Below are positions 1 to 7,425 of a stretch of DNA of 39,133 nt, piece after piece. The DNA lies in NCBI GenBank assembly GCA_003220435.1, contig QHSL01000008.1:1-39133 (forward strand), in the 5' to 3' direction. The translations under genes and the position numbers were made by a program. Numbering within the stretch: position 1 is the stretch's first letter; each line of letters begins with the position of its first letter. The notes beneath the pieces are model-generated. The model saw only the letters and a list, made by a program, of their open reading frames with translations. It did not search any database and had not been told where the DNA came from. Source of the stretch: Candidatus Rokuibacteriota bacterium (GTDB taxonomy: Bacteria > Methylomirabilota > Methylomirabilia > Rokubacteriales > CSP1-6).

Positions 1-1
1 G

Positions 2-409
2 GACCTGTCGACCAACCTGAACCTCTGGTGGAACCTGTGGAACGACAAGTACGTGGAGGGGTTCCAGGCCCTCAACAAGTGGGCGAACGAGTACGTGGCG
101 TTTCCGGGTGAGTTCTTCCGCCAGTGGGTGCGTGACTTTTACCAGGAGAACAAGCTCTACCGCGGCGAGCTCGTGATGGGGGGCCGGCCGGTGCGCCTGG
201 AGCGCATCACGTGTCCGCTCTTCGTCGTGGGCGCCAAGGAGGACTACATCGCGCCCCCGGGTTGCGTGCGAGCCCTCATCGATGCCGTGGGCAGCCACGA
301 GAAGGAGTACGTCGAGCTGCCGGGCGGCCACATCTCGCTCATCGCCGGGCGAGGCGCCTCCGTCCACTGCTGGCCGAAGGTTTCCGGATGGCTCGCGCCG
401 CGCTCGTAG
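2..409 (+). CDS. phaC: Class III poly(R)-hydroxyalkanoate synthase, catalytic subunit (C-terminal part)
   Basis: The gene enters from the left edge; the frame is open from base 2 to the TGA at 407-409, so about 135 C-terminal residues are visible. PhaC polymerises (R)-3-hydroxyacyl-CoA into PHA on the granule surface. The visible part has the Trp/Asn-rich stretch NLWWNLWNDKYVEGFQ and FPGEFFRQW, typical of class III PhaC. It also carries two triad members of the alpha/beta-hydrolase fold: Asp in AKEDYIAP (codon 242-244) and His in GGHISL (codon 329-331). The nucleophilic Cys lies upstream of the window. The next gene encodes a PhaE-like subunit, which supports a two-subunit class III enzyme. 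The GTG at 53 is an internal valine, not the start. Confidence 0.85.
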   Translation, partial: DLSTNLNLWWNLWNDKYVEGFQALNKWANEYVAFPGEFFRQWVRDFYQENKLYRGELVMGGRPVRLERITCPLFVVGAKEDYIAPPGCVRALIDAVGSHEKEYVELPGGHISLIAGRGASVHCWPKVSGWLAPRS

Positions 410-435
410 CTCCTTGCCGACGGGGGCGAATGATG

Positions 436-465
436 TTGACGCTTCGCGTCACCGGGCGATAGACT
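436..465 (+). promoter_or_regulatory. Predicted sigma70-type promoter of phaE
   Basis: TTGACG at 436-441, an 18-bp spacer, then TAGACT at 460-465. The -10 box ends 7 nt before the phaE ATG, so the predicted transcript starts at or next to the start codon and no Shine-Dalgarno sequence is present. Assignment is by consensus match only. Confidence 0.45.
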
Positions 466-472
466 TAGAGTC

Positions 473-997
473 ATGGCAGAGTCTCCAGGGCCAAACCAGT
501 TGTTCGATCTGTGGAAACGCCAGCTCGAGGAAAGCACGCAGGCGTGGTCGCGACTCGTCGTCGGCCAAACCGCGGCGGCGCCAGCGCCGCCGCCCGATCC
601 CGCGGCGTTCTGGCGTCCCGTCCTCGACCAGGGTGTGCAAACGTGGGCCACGCTCTTCGCCCAGACGCCGGCCACGCCCGAGCTCCTGACGCAGTGGAAG
701 CAGTTCCTCGACCAGTGGATCGAGTCGTGGTCGAAAGTACTCGGCCAGGCCATGGGCACCGAGCAGTTCGCGAAGCTCATGGGCCAGTCGTTGGATCAGC
801 TTCTCGTCGCCCAGGCGCCGGCCAAGAAGTTCGCGGATCAGCAGATCGAGCAAGCCCTGCAGGCGCTGAACCTGCCGTCGCGCACCCAGCTGACCGCGGT
901 CGCCAAGCAGATCGTGGAGCTCGAGGACCGGATCGAGCGGCTCGAGGACATGATCGCGGCGGCGCTTCGACGTCTCGGCGACCGGGAGCCGCGATGA
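473..997 (+). CDS. phaE: PhaE-like subunit of class III PHA synthase
   Basis: 174 aa, about half the length of classical PhaE. The N-terminal half is rich in Trp, Gln and Pro, with repeated short helices (LWKRQLEESTQAWSRL, LLTQWKQFLDQWIESW). The C-terminal part, from NLPSRTQLTAV through IVELEDRIERLED, matches the end of PhaE proteins, where a conserved P-(T/S)-R segment precedes a coiled coil. PhaE activates and stabilises PhaC at the granule. It lies 63 bp after phaC and overlaps the following phaJ-like gene by ATGA, so the three are probably coordinated. There is no Shine-Dalgarno; a -10 box lies 7 nt upstream. A phasin-like protein is the alternative reading. Confidence 0.7.
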   Translation: MAESPGPNQLFDLWKRQLEESTQAWSRLVVGQTAAAPAPPPDPAAFWRPVLDQGVQTWATLFAQTPATPELLTQWKQFLDQWIESWSKVLGQAMGTEQFAKLMGQSLDQLLVAQAPAKKFADQQIEQALQALNLPSRTQLTAVAKQIVELEDRIERLEDMIAAALRRLGDREPR

Positions 998-1527
998 TCG
1001 GAAAGACGATCGCCGAGATCTCGCCCGGCGACTCCGCGGAGCTGGTGCGCCGGGTCGAGACCGACGACATCGCGAGCTTCATCGACGCGGTCGGCGACCT
1101 GAACCCCATCCACAGCGACCCCGCCTACGCCGCGACCACGTCGTTCAAGGAGCCGATCGCGCCCGGCATCTTCACCGCCGGGCTGATCTCGGCAGTCATT
1201 GGCACCCGGCTGCCCGGGCCAGGAGCGATCTACCTCACACAGAGTCTCCAGTTCGTGAAGCCGGTGAGAGCCGGGGACACGATCACGGCACGGGTGAACG
1301 TGCTCGAGGTGATTCGCGAGCGCAACCGCGTCCGGCTCCAGACCCTCTGTGTCAACCAGCGCGACGAGGAAGTGCTGTTGGGCGAGGCGTGGGTGATGCC
1401 GTCGCGGGCGCACGTCACGTACGAGGAGCGCCGGCCGTCGGCGTCGCTCGCGCTTCATCCGTGGGCGCTCGCGGCTCAGGCCATGAGGCTCTGGGCCGCG
1501 ATGGTCACATCAGCAGTCCGCCGTTGA
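994..1527 (+). CDS. phaJ: MaoC-family (R)-specific enoyl-CoA hydratase, PhaJ-like
   Basis: 177 aa, one hot-dog fold domain. The hydratase-2 motif is clear as GDLNPIHSDPAYA, with the catalytic Asp and His, followed by PIAPGIFTAGLIS. PhaJ converts trans-2-enoyl-CoA from beta-oxidation into (R)-3-hydroxyacyl-CoA, the PHA synthase substrate. The ATG overlaps the phaE stop (ATGA at 994-997), implying translational coupling. The last 23 bp overlap the 3' end of the converging reductase gene. The family also includes general hydratases, so substrate assignment rests on context. Confidence 0.8.
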   Translation: MIGKTIAEISPGDSAELVRRVETDDIASFIDAVGDLNPIHSDPAYAATTSFKEPIAPGIFTAGLISAVIGTRLPGPGAIYLTQSLQFVKPVRAGDTITARVNVLEVIRERNRVRLQTLCVNQRDEEVLLGEAWVMPSRAHVTYEERRPSASLALHPWALAAQAMRLWAAMVTSAVRR

Positions 1528-2248
1528 TCGAGAGCTCGGCGCCGGTGATGTAGTCGCCGTCCGACGAGACGATGTACACGACGGCCCGGCCGACCTCCGC
1601 CGCCGTGCCGAACCGCTTCAACGGAATCTGGCTCAAGAGCCGGTCCCGGACTTTGTCCGGGATCCCCTGAACCATCTCGGTCTCGATGAACCCGGGCGCC
1701 ACCGCGTTGACGGTGATGCCCTTGCCGGCGAGCTCTTTGGCGAGCGACTTGGTGAACGCCGCCACACCGGCCTTCGAGGCCGCGTAGTTGGCCTGGCCGA
1801 AGTTGCCGATCTGGCCGATCACCGAGGTGATGTTGACCACGCGGCCGTATTCCTGCTTGAGCATCTGGTCGATGAACACCTTCGTGCAGTTGAAGACGCC
1901 GTCGAGGTTGATGGCAAGCACCTTGCGCCACGAGGCGTGGTCCATCTTGACGAAGGTCTTGTCCGAGTTGATCCCCGCGTTGTTCACGAGGATGTCGAGG
2001 TGGCCGAACTCCTTCATCACGTCCTGGGCCATCCGGAACGTGTCCGGGTAGTCCCCGACGTCGGCCTGGGCCAGGATCGAGACACGGCCCATCTTCCGGA
2101 TCTCTTCGCCAACCTCCTTCGCGGCGCCTTCGCTCGAGACGTAGTTGACGGCGACGTCGGCGCCCTCCTGGGCGAGCGCCAGCGCGATGGCCCGACCGAT
2201 GCCGCGGGAGCCTCCGGTGACGAGCGCGGTGCGCCCCTTGAGCTTCAT
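1505..2248 (-). CDS. phaB: NADPH-dependent 3-oxoacyl-CoA/ACP reductase (PhaB/FabG type)
   Basis: 247-aa classical short-chain dehydrogenase. Cofactor motif TGGSRGIG at residues 11-18, NNAG at 89-92, and catalytic tetrad Asn114, Ser142, Tyr155, Lys159 (NYAASK). In PHA cells this enzyme reduces acetoacetyl-CoA to (R)-3-hydroxybutyryl-CoA; close relatives serve as FabG in fatty acid synthesis, and the sequence alone does not separate the two. Context (phaC, phaE, phaJ, phaR, phasin) favours a PHA role. The ATG at 2248 was chosen because GGAGG lies 8 nt upstream and the protein begins directly with the Rossmann strand. It diverges from phaR. Confidence 0.8.
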   Translation of the reverse strand: MKLKGRTALVTGGSRGIGRAIALALAQEGADVAVNYVSSEGAAKEVGEEIRKMGRVSILAQADVGDYPDTFRMAQDVMKEFGHLDILVNNAGINSDKTFVKMDHASWRKVLAINLDGVFNCTKVFIDQMLKQEYGRVVNITSVIGQIGNFGQANYAASKAGVAAFTKSLAKELAGKGITVNAVAPGFIETEMVQGIPDKVRDRLLSQIPLKRFGTAAEVGRAVVYIVSSDGDYITGAELSINGGLLM

Positions 2249-2305
2249 GAGAGACACCTCCTCCGGGGTGGCCGCAAGTCTAGCACGCCGAGTCCAGGCG
2301 GGCTC

Positions 2306-2334
2306 TTGACGCGCGGTGTTACGCCATTCATAGT
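2306..2334 (+). promoter_or_regulatory. Predicted promoter of phaR
   Basis: TTGACG at 2306-2311, a 17-bp spacer, CATAGT at 2329-2334. It lies in the 108-bp gap between the divergent reductase and phaR. A GGGGAGAGG-like ribosome-binding site follows just before the phaR ATG. Consensus match only. Confidence 0.45.
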
Positions 2335-2356
2335 TGCCATCGGGGAGAGGCGCGTC

Positions 2357-2854
2357 ATGGCGTACGTCATCAAGCGGTACTCGAACCGAAAGCTCTACGA
2401 CACGCAGGAGAGTCGCTACGTCACCCTCGAGGAGATCGAGGAGATGATTCGGGCGGGCAAGGAGATCGGCGTCGTCGACGCCGCGTCGGGCGAGGACCTG
2501 ACTTCCGTGACGCTGGCCCAGATCATCCTCGAGAACGAGCGCAATCATCGCGCCGCGCTGCCCACCGCGTTCCTCCACCAGCTCATCAAGCACGGCGAGG
2601 CCTGGCAGGACTTCGTTCAGCGATCGATGAAGTCGAGCCTCGAGGGAGTCGTCTCGAACCAGCGGGAGATGGAGCGAATCTTCCAGGACTGGGCCTCGCG
2701 GGCGGGCTGGGGAATCCTGGCGCCGCGCCCGGACGCCAAGCGCGACGGCGCCGAGCCCGATGCCGACCGGCTCCGCGAGGAAGTTTCGGCGCTTCGGGAG
2801 CGCCTACGCTCCCTCGAGGAGCGGCTGGAGCGACGGAAGAACCAGGCGAAGTGA
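2357..2854 (+). CDS. phaR: Polyhydroxyalkanoate synthesis repressor PhaR
   Basis: 165 aa. The N-terminal signature IKRYSNRKLYDTQESRYVTLEEI (residues about 5-27) is diagnostic of the PHB/PHA accumulation regulator DNA-binding domain. A second region around SVTLAQIILENE follows, and the C-terminal third is a charged coiled coil (LREEVSALRERLRSLEERLE). PhaR senses PHA: it binds nascent granules, and when free it represses phasin genes and itself. The neighbouring phasin gene is the obvious target. The two genes converge with only 4 bp between stops. The ATG was chosen at the conserved MAYVIKRY start; the frame is open further upstream but lacks family similarity there. Confidence 0.9.
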   Translation: MAYVIKRYSNRKLYDTQESRYVTLEEIEEMIRAGKEIGVVDAASGEDLTSVTLAQIILENERNHRAALPTAFLHQLIKHGEAWQDFVQRSMKSSLEGVVSNQREMERIFQDWASRAGWGILAPRPDAKRDGAEPDADRLREEVSALRERLRSLEERLERRKNQAK

Positions 2855-2858
2855 CCGC

Positions 2859-3308
2859 CTAGTTCTGCGCGTAGACGTCCTTCACCCTCGTGACGACCGC
2901 CGTGTAGGTCTCCTGGATCCCCTTGCCGGCCTGCTCCGCGGACGTCTGAAGCCGTTCCGCGGCTCGCGTGAACGCCTGAGCCTGACCCTCGAGAAGCTTG
3001 AACGCCTTCTGGGTGCCCTCGACGCCATCCAGGAGCGCCTTCTGACATGCCTGCACCGGATCCTTCGTGCTGTCGCACCAGACGCCCTGCCACCGCGCCG
3101 CCGTGGCCTGGGAGTCACGCAGCGCCTCGATCGCGCTCTGCTGGAGCTCGGCGTAGAGCCTCACGCCCTCCTTCGCCGTCGCCGTCGAGAACTCCACGAT
3201 CTCGCGCAGCACGCGCTGGTTGGCGTCCGCCCACACCGTCACCGTCTCCACCGCCTTCGCGGCGACCTGACCGAGCAGCTCCTGGGTCTTCCTCGAATCG
3301 TTCATCAT
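2859..3308 (-). CDS. Phasin family protein
   Basis: 149 aa, all-helical and without cysteine-rich or membrane segments. Amphipathic repeats such as AKAVETVTVWADANQRVLREIVEFS and AERLQTSAEQAGKGIQETYTAV look like the phasin_2 family that coats PHA granules. Location next to phaR supports this. The tandem ATG ATG at 3308 and 3305 follows AGGAGG at good spacing, so translation starts at one of these; upstream in-frame ATG codons lack a ribosome-binding site. It diverges from the acyl-CoA synthetase gene across a region holding a perfect 17-bp palindrome. Confidence 0.7.
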   Translation of the reverse strand: MMNDSRKTQELLGQVAAKAVETVTVWADANQRVLREIVEFSTATAKEGVRLYAELQQSAIEALRDSQATAARWQGVWCDSTKDPVQACQKALLDGVEGTQKAFKLLEGQAQAFTRAAERLQTSAEQAGKGIQETYTAVVTRVKDVYAQN

Positions 3309-3373
3309 CAGTCCTCCTGAAAACGTTCCGTCTCGTTCCGGAATCGAAACACTCACCGTGGCTACTCGTGAGT

Positions 3374-3390
3374 ATAACGCGGCGCGTTAT
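3374..3390. promoter_or_regulatory. Perfect 17-bp palindrome, candidate operator between divergent genes
   Basis: ATAACGCG-G-CGCGTTAT, two perfect 8-bp arms around one base, 66 bp upstream of the phasin start and 90 bp upstream of the acyl-CoA synthetase start. It fits a homodimeric repressor site. Candidate binders are PhaR (encoded next door) or an unlinked fatty-acid regulator; no binder can be assigned from sequence. Confidence 0.5.
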
Positions 3391-3405
3391 GACGTCAACC
3401 CAAAT

Positions 3406-3433
3406 TTGTGCACTGCGTCAGCCTCCATATGCT
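3406..3433 (+). promoter_or_regulatory. Possible promoter of the acyl-CoA synthetase gene
   Basis: TTGTGC at 3406-3411, 16-bp spacer, TATGCT at 3428-3433. The -35 match is weak. It sits 16 bp downstream of the palindrome, so a protein bound there would lie just upstream of the -35 region. Confidence 0.3.
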
Positions 3434-3479
3434 AGCGTAAGTATCCCTTTCATATTGATGCCTTACAGGGAGGCCCGCG

Positions 3480-5276
3480 ATGGCAGTCGATACGCTTGCG
3501 CGGATGTTCTGGGACCGTGTGGAGCGGAGCGGAGACCGCCCGGCACAGCAGTTCAAGCACGGCGCCGACTGGAAGACGATCACGTGGCGCGAGGTCGGCG
3601 ACGTCGTGCGCGAGGTGGCGCTCGGGCTTCTGGCGCTCGGGCGCGACAAGGGTGACGCGGTCGCGCTACTGTCGGCGAGCCGGACCGAGTGGGTCCAGTC
3701 CGATTTCGCGATCTTCAGCGCCGGCTGCGTGACCGTTCCGGTGTATCCGACCTATCCTCCGGATCTGATCGCCTATGTGGTGAACGACTCGGGTGCGAAG
3801 ACGATCATCGTTGAAGACCCCGCCCAGCTCGCGAAAGTGCTCGAGGGACGCGACCGGATGCCAGGGCTCGAGCAGATCGTGATCATCTCCGGCTACGACG
3901 CCCCTCAGCCCCCGAAAATGGTGATGACGTGGGAGACGCTGCGCCGGCTCGGGCGTGACAACGCGACCACGCACCAGAGCATGCTCGCGGAGCGCGTCGC
4001 GTCGACGAGCTCGACCGATCTCGCGACGATCGTGTACACGTCGGGCACCACCGGTCCCCCGAAAGGCGTGATGCAGACGCACGGCAACCACATCGCCGCC
4101 GTCAACGCCTCGAAGCAGGCGACGCCGGTGGAGGAGGGCTGGGTCCATCTCCTGTTCCTCCCCCTGGCTCACTCGTTCGCGCGGCTCGAATCGTTCCTGG
4201 GTGTGGCGCATGGCTTGACGACCGCGTTCGCCGAGAACCTCGACAAAGTCGGAGAGAACCTGAGAGAGACCCGGCCCCACTTCATCTGCAGCGTGCCGCG
4301 CGTGTTCGAGAAGGTCTACGCGAAGATCCTCGCCGGCGTGGAGGCGGGCTCGCCGGCGAAGAAGAAGATCTTCAACTGGGCGGTGTCGGTCGGACGTGAC
4401 GTGAGTCGCCATCAGCAGCGCGGCCAGCCCGTGCCCCTGGGCCTCGAGCTCAAGCGCAAGGTGGCCGACACGCTCGTCTTCTCCAAGCTGCACGCGGCGC
4501 TCGGCGGCCGGCTCCAGTGGGCGGTGTCGGGCGGCGCCCCGCTCGCGCGGGACATCGCCGAGTTCTTCCACGCCGCCGGGATCCTGCTGCTCGAAGGCTA
4601 CGGCCTCACCGAGACGTGCCCGGCGTTGACGTTCAATCGGCCGGGCCGCTTCAAGTTCGGCTCGGTCGGCCAGGCGCTGCCGGGCGTCGAGCTCAGGATC
4701 GCCGACGACGGCGAGATAATGGCGCGCGGCCCGAACATCGCCACCCGCGGATACTTCAAGCAGGCGGAAGCGACGCGCGAGGTCTTCGAGCCGGACGGCT
4801 GGTTCCACACCGGCGACATCGGCACGATCGACGGAGACCGATTCCTGTTCATCACCGACCGCAAGAAGGACTTGATCGTCACCGCCGGCGGCATGAATAT
4901 CGCCCCGCAGAACATCGAAAATCTCCTGAAGGCCGACCCGTTCATCAGCCAGGTCATGGTCTACGGCGATCGCCGGCCGTACCCGGTGGCGCTCATCACG
5001 GTCAACCCGGAGGAGCTCTCGAAGTTCGCCCAGGAGCAGGGGATCCTGGTCGGTGAGGCGACCGTCATCGTCAAGCATCCAAAGCTCGTGGAGCGCGTCG
5101 GTCGCACGGTTGAAGAGAAGAACACCCAGCTCCAGTCGTATGCCAAGATCAAGCGGTTCACGGTGCTGCCCACCGACTTCACCCTCGAGGGCGGCGAGCT
5201 GACCCCCACGCTCAAGGTGAAGCGCAAGGTCGTCTCGCAGAAGTACAAGGACGCGATCGAGGAGCTCTACCGCTGA
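3480..5276 (+). CDS. Long-chain acyl-CoA synthetase (AMP-forming)
   Basis: 598 aa, the normal length for a FadD15/FACS-type long-chain fatty acid CoA ligase. The ATP/AMP-binding P-loop YTSGTTGPPKGVMQTH lies near residue 185. The A5 motif is GYGLTETCP, and WFHTGDIGTIDGD plus ITDRKKDLIVTAGG mark the hinge to the mobile C-terminal lid. The enzyme activates free fatty acids to acyl-CoA, which could feed beta-oxidation and, through PhaJ, PHA synthesis. GGGAGG precedes the ATG by about 7 nt. The following SDR overlaps its stop codon. Exact chain-length preference cannot be read from sequence. Confidence 0.88.
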   Translation: MAVDTLARMFWDRVERSGDRPAQQFKHGADWKTITWREVGDVVREVALGLLALGRDKGDAVALLSASRTEWVQSDFAIFSAGCVTVPVYPTYPPDLIAYVVNDSGAKTIIVEDPAQLAKVLEGRDRMPGLEQIVIISGYDAPQPPKMVMTWETLRRLGRDNATTHQSMLAERVASTSSTDLATIVYTSGTTGPPKGVMQTHGNHIAAVNASKQATPVEEGWVHLLFLPLAHSFARLESFLGVAHGLTTAFAENLDKVGENLRETRPHFICSVPRVFEKVYAKILAGVEAGSPAKKKIFNWAVSVGRDVSRHQQRGQPVPLGLELKRKVADTLVFSKLHAALGGRLQWAVSGGAPLARDIAEFFHAAGILLLEGYGLTETCPALTFNRPGRFKFGSVGQALPGVELRIADDGEIMARGPNIATRGYFKQAEATREVFEPDGWFHTGDIGTIDGDRFLFITDRKKDLIVTAGGMNIAPQNIENLLKADPFISQVMVYGDRRPYPVALITVNPEELSKFAQEQGILVGEATVIVKHPKLVERVGRTVEEKNTQLQSYAKIKRFTVLPTDFTLEGGELTPTLKVKRKVVSQKYKDAIEELYR

Positions 5277-6037
5277 CGGCAGGTCCCGGGGCGCTCGCCG
5301 GCAAGGTCGCGGTCGTCACGGGCGCCAGTCGCGGTCTCGGGCGCGCGATCGCGGTCGCACTGGCGGGTGCCGGCGCCAACGTCGTCCTGGCGGGCCGCTC
5401 GACGACAGCGCTCGAACAAACGGCGCGCCTCGCCGCCGGGAGCGGCGGTCGAACCCTCGTCGTGTCCACGGACGTCGCGAGCTATGCCGCGGTGGAGCGC
5501 CTCATCGAGCGAGCGCTGCGCGAGCTCGGTCGTCTCGACATCCTCGTCAACAACTCGGGCGTCGCGAAGGTGGCGCCGCTGGTCGAGATGACGCCCGAGG
5601 ACTGGCGCTTCATGCTCGACGTGAACCTCACCGGCGTCTTCAACGGGTGCCGGGCTGCCGGGCCCCATCTGATCGCCCAGAAATCCGGCAAGGTGATCAA
5701 CGTCGCCTCGGTCCTCGGCCAGGTCGGCCTGCCCGGCTACACCATCTATGGAGCGACCAAGGGCGGCGTCATCGCGCTCACGCGCGCGCTCGGAGTGGAG
5801 TGGGCACGCCACAACGTCCAGGTGAACGCGATCGCCCCCGGCTGGTTCGCGACGGACATGACCCATGAAGCGTTCGCGAATCCGAAGATCAACGAGCGGC
5901 TGACGCGTGACATCCCAGCTCGGCGGATCGGCCAGCCCCAAGAGGTCGGCCCACTGGCGGTCTACCTGGCGTCGGCCGCTTCAGACTTCATGACCGGGCA
6001 AACAGTGTTTCTCGACGGCGGCCACTCGGCCGCTTGA
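5273..6037 (+). CDS. Short-chain dehydrogenase/reductase, apparent CTG start
   Basis: 254 aa if read from CTG at 5273. TGASRGLG (residues 16-23), NNSG (93-96), Asn118, Ser146, Tyr159 and Lys163 form a complete classical SDR active site. The C-terminus FLDGGHSAA is also typical. No in-frame ATG, GTG or TTG occurs between the end of the upstream gene and the nucleotide-binding motif. The first standard start (GTG 5462) would delete the Rossmann motif. The CTG overlaps the upstream stop (CTGA) and has GAGGAG 8 nt before it. Substrate is unknown; a 3-oxoacyl or 3-hydroxyacyl role is plausible from context. Confidence 0.75.
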   Translation: MTAGPGALAGKVAVVTGASRGLGRAIAVALAGAGANVVLAGRSTTALEQTARLAAGSGGRTLVVSTDVASYAAVERLIERALRELGRLDILVNNSGVAKVAPLVEMTPEDWRFMLDVNLTGVFNGCRAAGPHLIAQKSGKVINVASVLGQVGLPGYTIYGATKGGVIALTRALGVEWARHNVQVNAIAPGWFATDMTHEAFANPKINERLTRDIPARRIGQPQEVGPLAVYLASAASDFMTGQTVFLDGGHSAA

Positions 6038-6092
6038 AGCGAGGTCTCACGACCGCCATACGCCCTGGCGCCTTGGGCCACGACGGCGACGG

Positions 6093-6121
6093 TTGCCGGA
6101 AGGGCGACCCTCGCGTAGATT
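6093..6121 (+). promoter_or_regulatory. Predicted promoter of the alcohol dehydrogenase gene
   Basis: TTGCCG at 6093-6098, 17-bp spacer, TAGATT at 6116-6121. Only 7 nt separate the -10 box from the ATG at 6129 and there is no Shine-Dalgarno, so the mRNA is predicted to be leaderless. Confidence 0.4.
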
Positions 6122-6128
6122 GTGCGCG

Positions 6129-7133
6129 ATGAAAGCCGCGTTGCTCTACGGACCGCGCGATCTTCGTGTCGAGGCGGCGCGCGAGCCGCGCCTCGAGCCT
6201 GGCGAGGTCATTGTGCGAGTCGTCGCGGCGGGGCTCTGCGGAACGGACTATTCGATCTGGACCGGCGACCGGCCCGTCGACTATCCGCGGGTGATGGGCC
6301 ACGAGCTGGTCGGCAACGTTGAAGCCGTCGCGGCGGATGTGACGGCCTTTCGGCCCGGCGGGCGAGTCGTGGTCGAGCCGAACTATGGCTGCGGGCGATG
6401 CCCGCTGTGCCTCGAGGGCAATCGCAATCTCTGTTTGTCGCGCCGGGCGGTCGGCATCGACGTCGACGGCGGATTCGCCGAGCTCGTGCGGCTGCCCTCG
6501 CGCTGCTGCTGGCCGGCCCCGGCCGTCGCCGAGACGGACGCGCTGCTCCTGACCGAGCCGCTCGCCGTGGTCGTTCGCGCGGTCGATCGGGGCGCACCGA
6601 GGCGCGGCGAGTCGGCGGCGGTCGTCGGAGCGGGAAGCCTCGGTCTGCTGGCTCTCCAGGTGCTCCGAGCGCGCGGCGCCCGCGTGCTCGTGGTGAGCCG
6701 CACGCCGCGGCGCTTCGCCCTCGCGCGCGAGCTCGGGGCCGCGGCGACGCACGCGATCACCGACGGCGCGCTCGGGGAAACGGCGCGCCACTTCTCGGGC
6801 CGCGAGGGTGTCGACCTCGTCGTCGAGACGGCCGGCACCGCCGGCGCCGTCGCGCACGCGCTCGAACTGGCGAGGCCCGGGGCCCGGGTCGTGGTCACCG
6901 GGCTTCCCCACGAGCCCACGCCAGTACCCTTCTTCTCGGTCGTGCGCCGCGAGATCACCATCACCGGCTCGATGATCTACCAGGACGAGTTCGGGGAGGC
7001 GCTGCGGCTCGTCGCCAGCGGCGCGGTGCAGACGCGGCCGCTCATCACGCACCGGTTCAGCCTCGACCGCATCGGTGAGGCGTTCGCGGCCCACGCCGAG
7101 CCCGCTTCGATCAAGGTCGCGCTCGACCTCTGA
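6129..7133 (+). CDS. Zinc-dependent alcohol/polyol dehydrogenase (MDR superfamily)
   Basis: 334 aa. Catalytic zinc ligands appear in GLCGTD (Cys, with the Asp variant) and MGHELVG (His, Glu). The structural zinc lobe has four Cys in GCGRCPLCLEGNRNLC. The NAD(P) Rossmann motif is VVGAGSLGLLALQ. The closest familiar members are sorbitol and threonine dehydrogenases (Tdh/GutB-like). The start at 6129 places MKAALLYGP at the N-terminus as in the family; the frame extends upstream without family similarity. The substrate cannot be assigned, and the neighbours are not informative. Confidence 0.8.
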   Translation: MKAALLYGPRDLRVEAAREPRLEPGEVIVRVVAAGLCGTDYSIWTGDRPVDYPRVMGHELVGNVEAVAADVTAFRPGGRVVVEPNYGCGRCPLCLEGNRNLCLSRRAVGIDVDGGFAELVRLPSRCCWPAPAVAETDALLLTEPLAVVVRAVDRGAPRRGESAAVVGAGSLGLLALQVLRARGARVLVVSRTPRRFALARELGAAATHAITDGALGETARHFSGREGVDLVVETAGTAGAVAHALELARPGARVVVTGLPHEPTPVPFFSVVRREITITGSMIYQDEFGEALRLVASGAVQTRPLITHRFSLDRIGEAFAAHAEPASIKVALDL

Positions 7134-7372
7134 GGCCGCACACGATCGTCAACAAGATCCGCGTGCACGACGAAGTCGCGGGCCAAGGGCCACCCGTGCT
7201 GCTGATGGGTGGCCTCTCGACGCCGCCTATCGGCTGGGCGCTCCAGGCCGCGGCGCTGGCATCCCACTTCCAGGTCGTGACGCTCGACAACCGTGGCGTC
7301 GGGCAAACCGATCTCCCGCCGGAGCGCGACCGGAGCGTCCTGCGTTTCCTGAAGTCCGTCCGCTCGAAGTGA
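7130..7372 (+). pseudogene. Degenerate alpha/beta-hydrolase with large internal deletion
   Basis: The frame encodes the N-terminal strands of an alpha/beta-hydrolase: a TIVNKIRVHDEVAGQGPPVL start, the oxyanion region LLMGGLSTPPIGW, then VVTLDNRGVGQTDLPP. It switches directly to a C-terminal-like tail (RSVLRFLKSVRSK) and stops. The nucleophile elbow (GxSxG), the cap, and the acidic and His residues of the triad are all missing; full-length relatives have about 260-280 residues against about 80 here. It looks like an in-frame internal deletion relic. The frame begins with CTG overlapping the dehydrogenase TGA; the first standard start is GTG 7163. Confidence 0.6.
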
Positions 7373-7425
7373 CGGCAGGCCCCGACACGTCACGGTCCCC
7401 TCGGACCCCGGCCTAGAAGGTCCCT

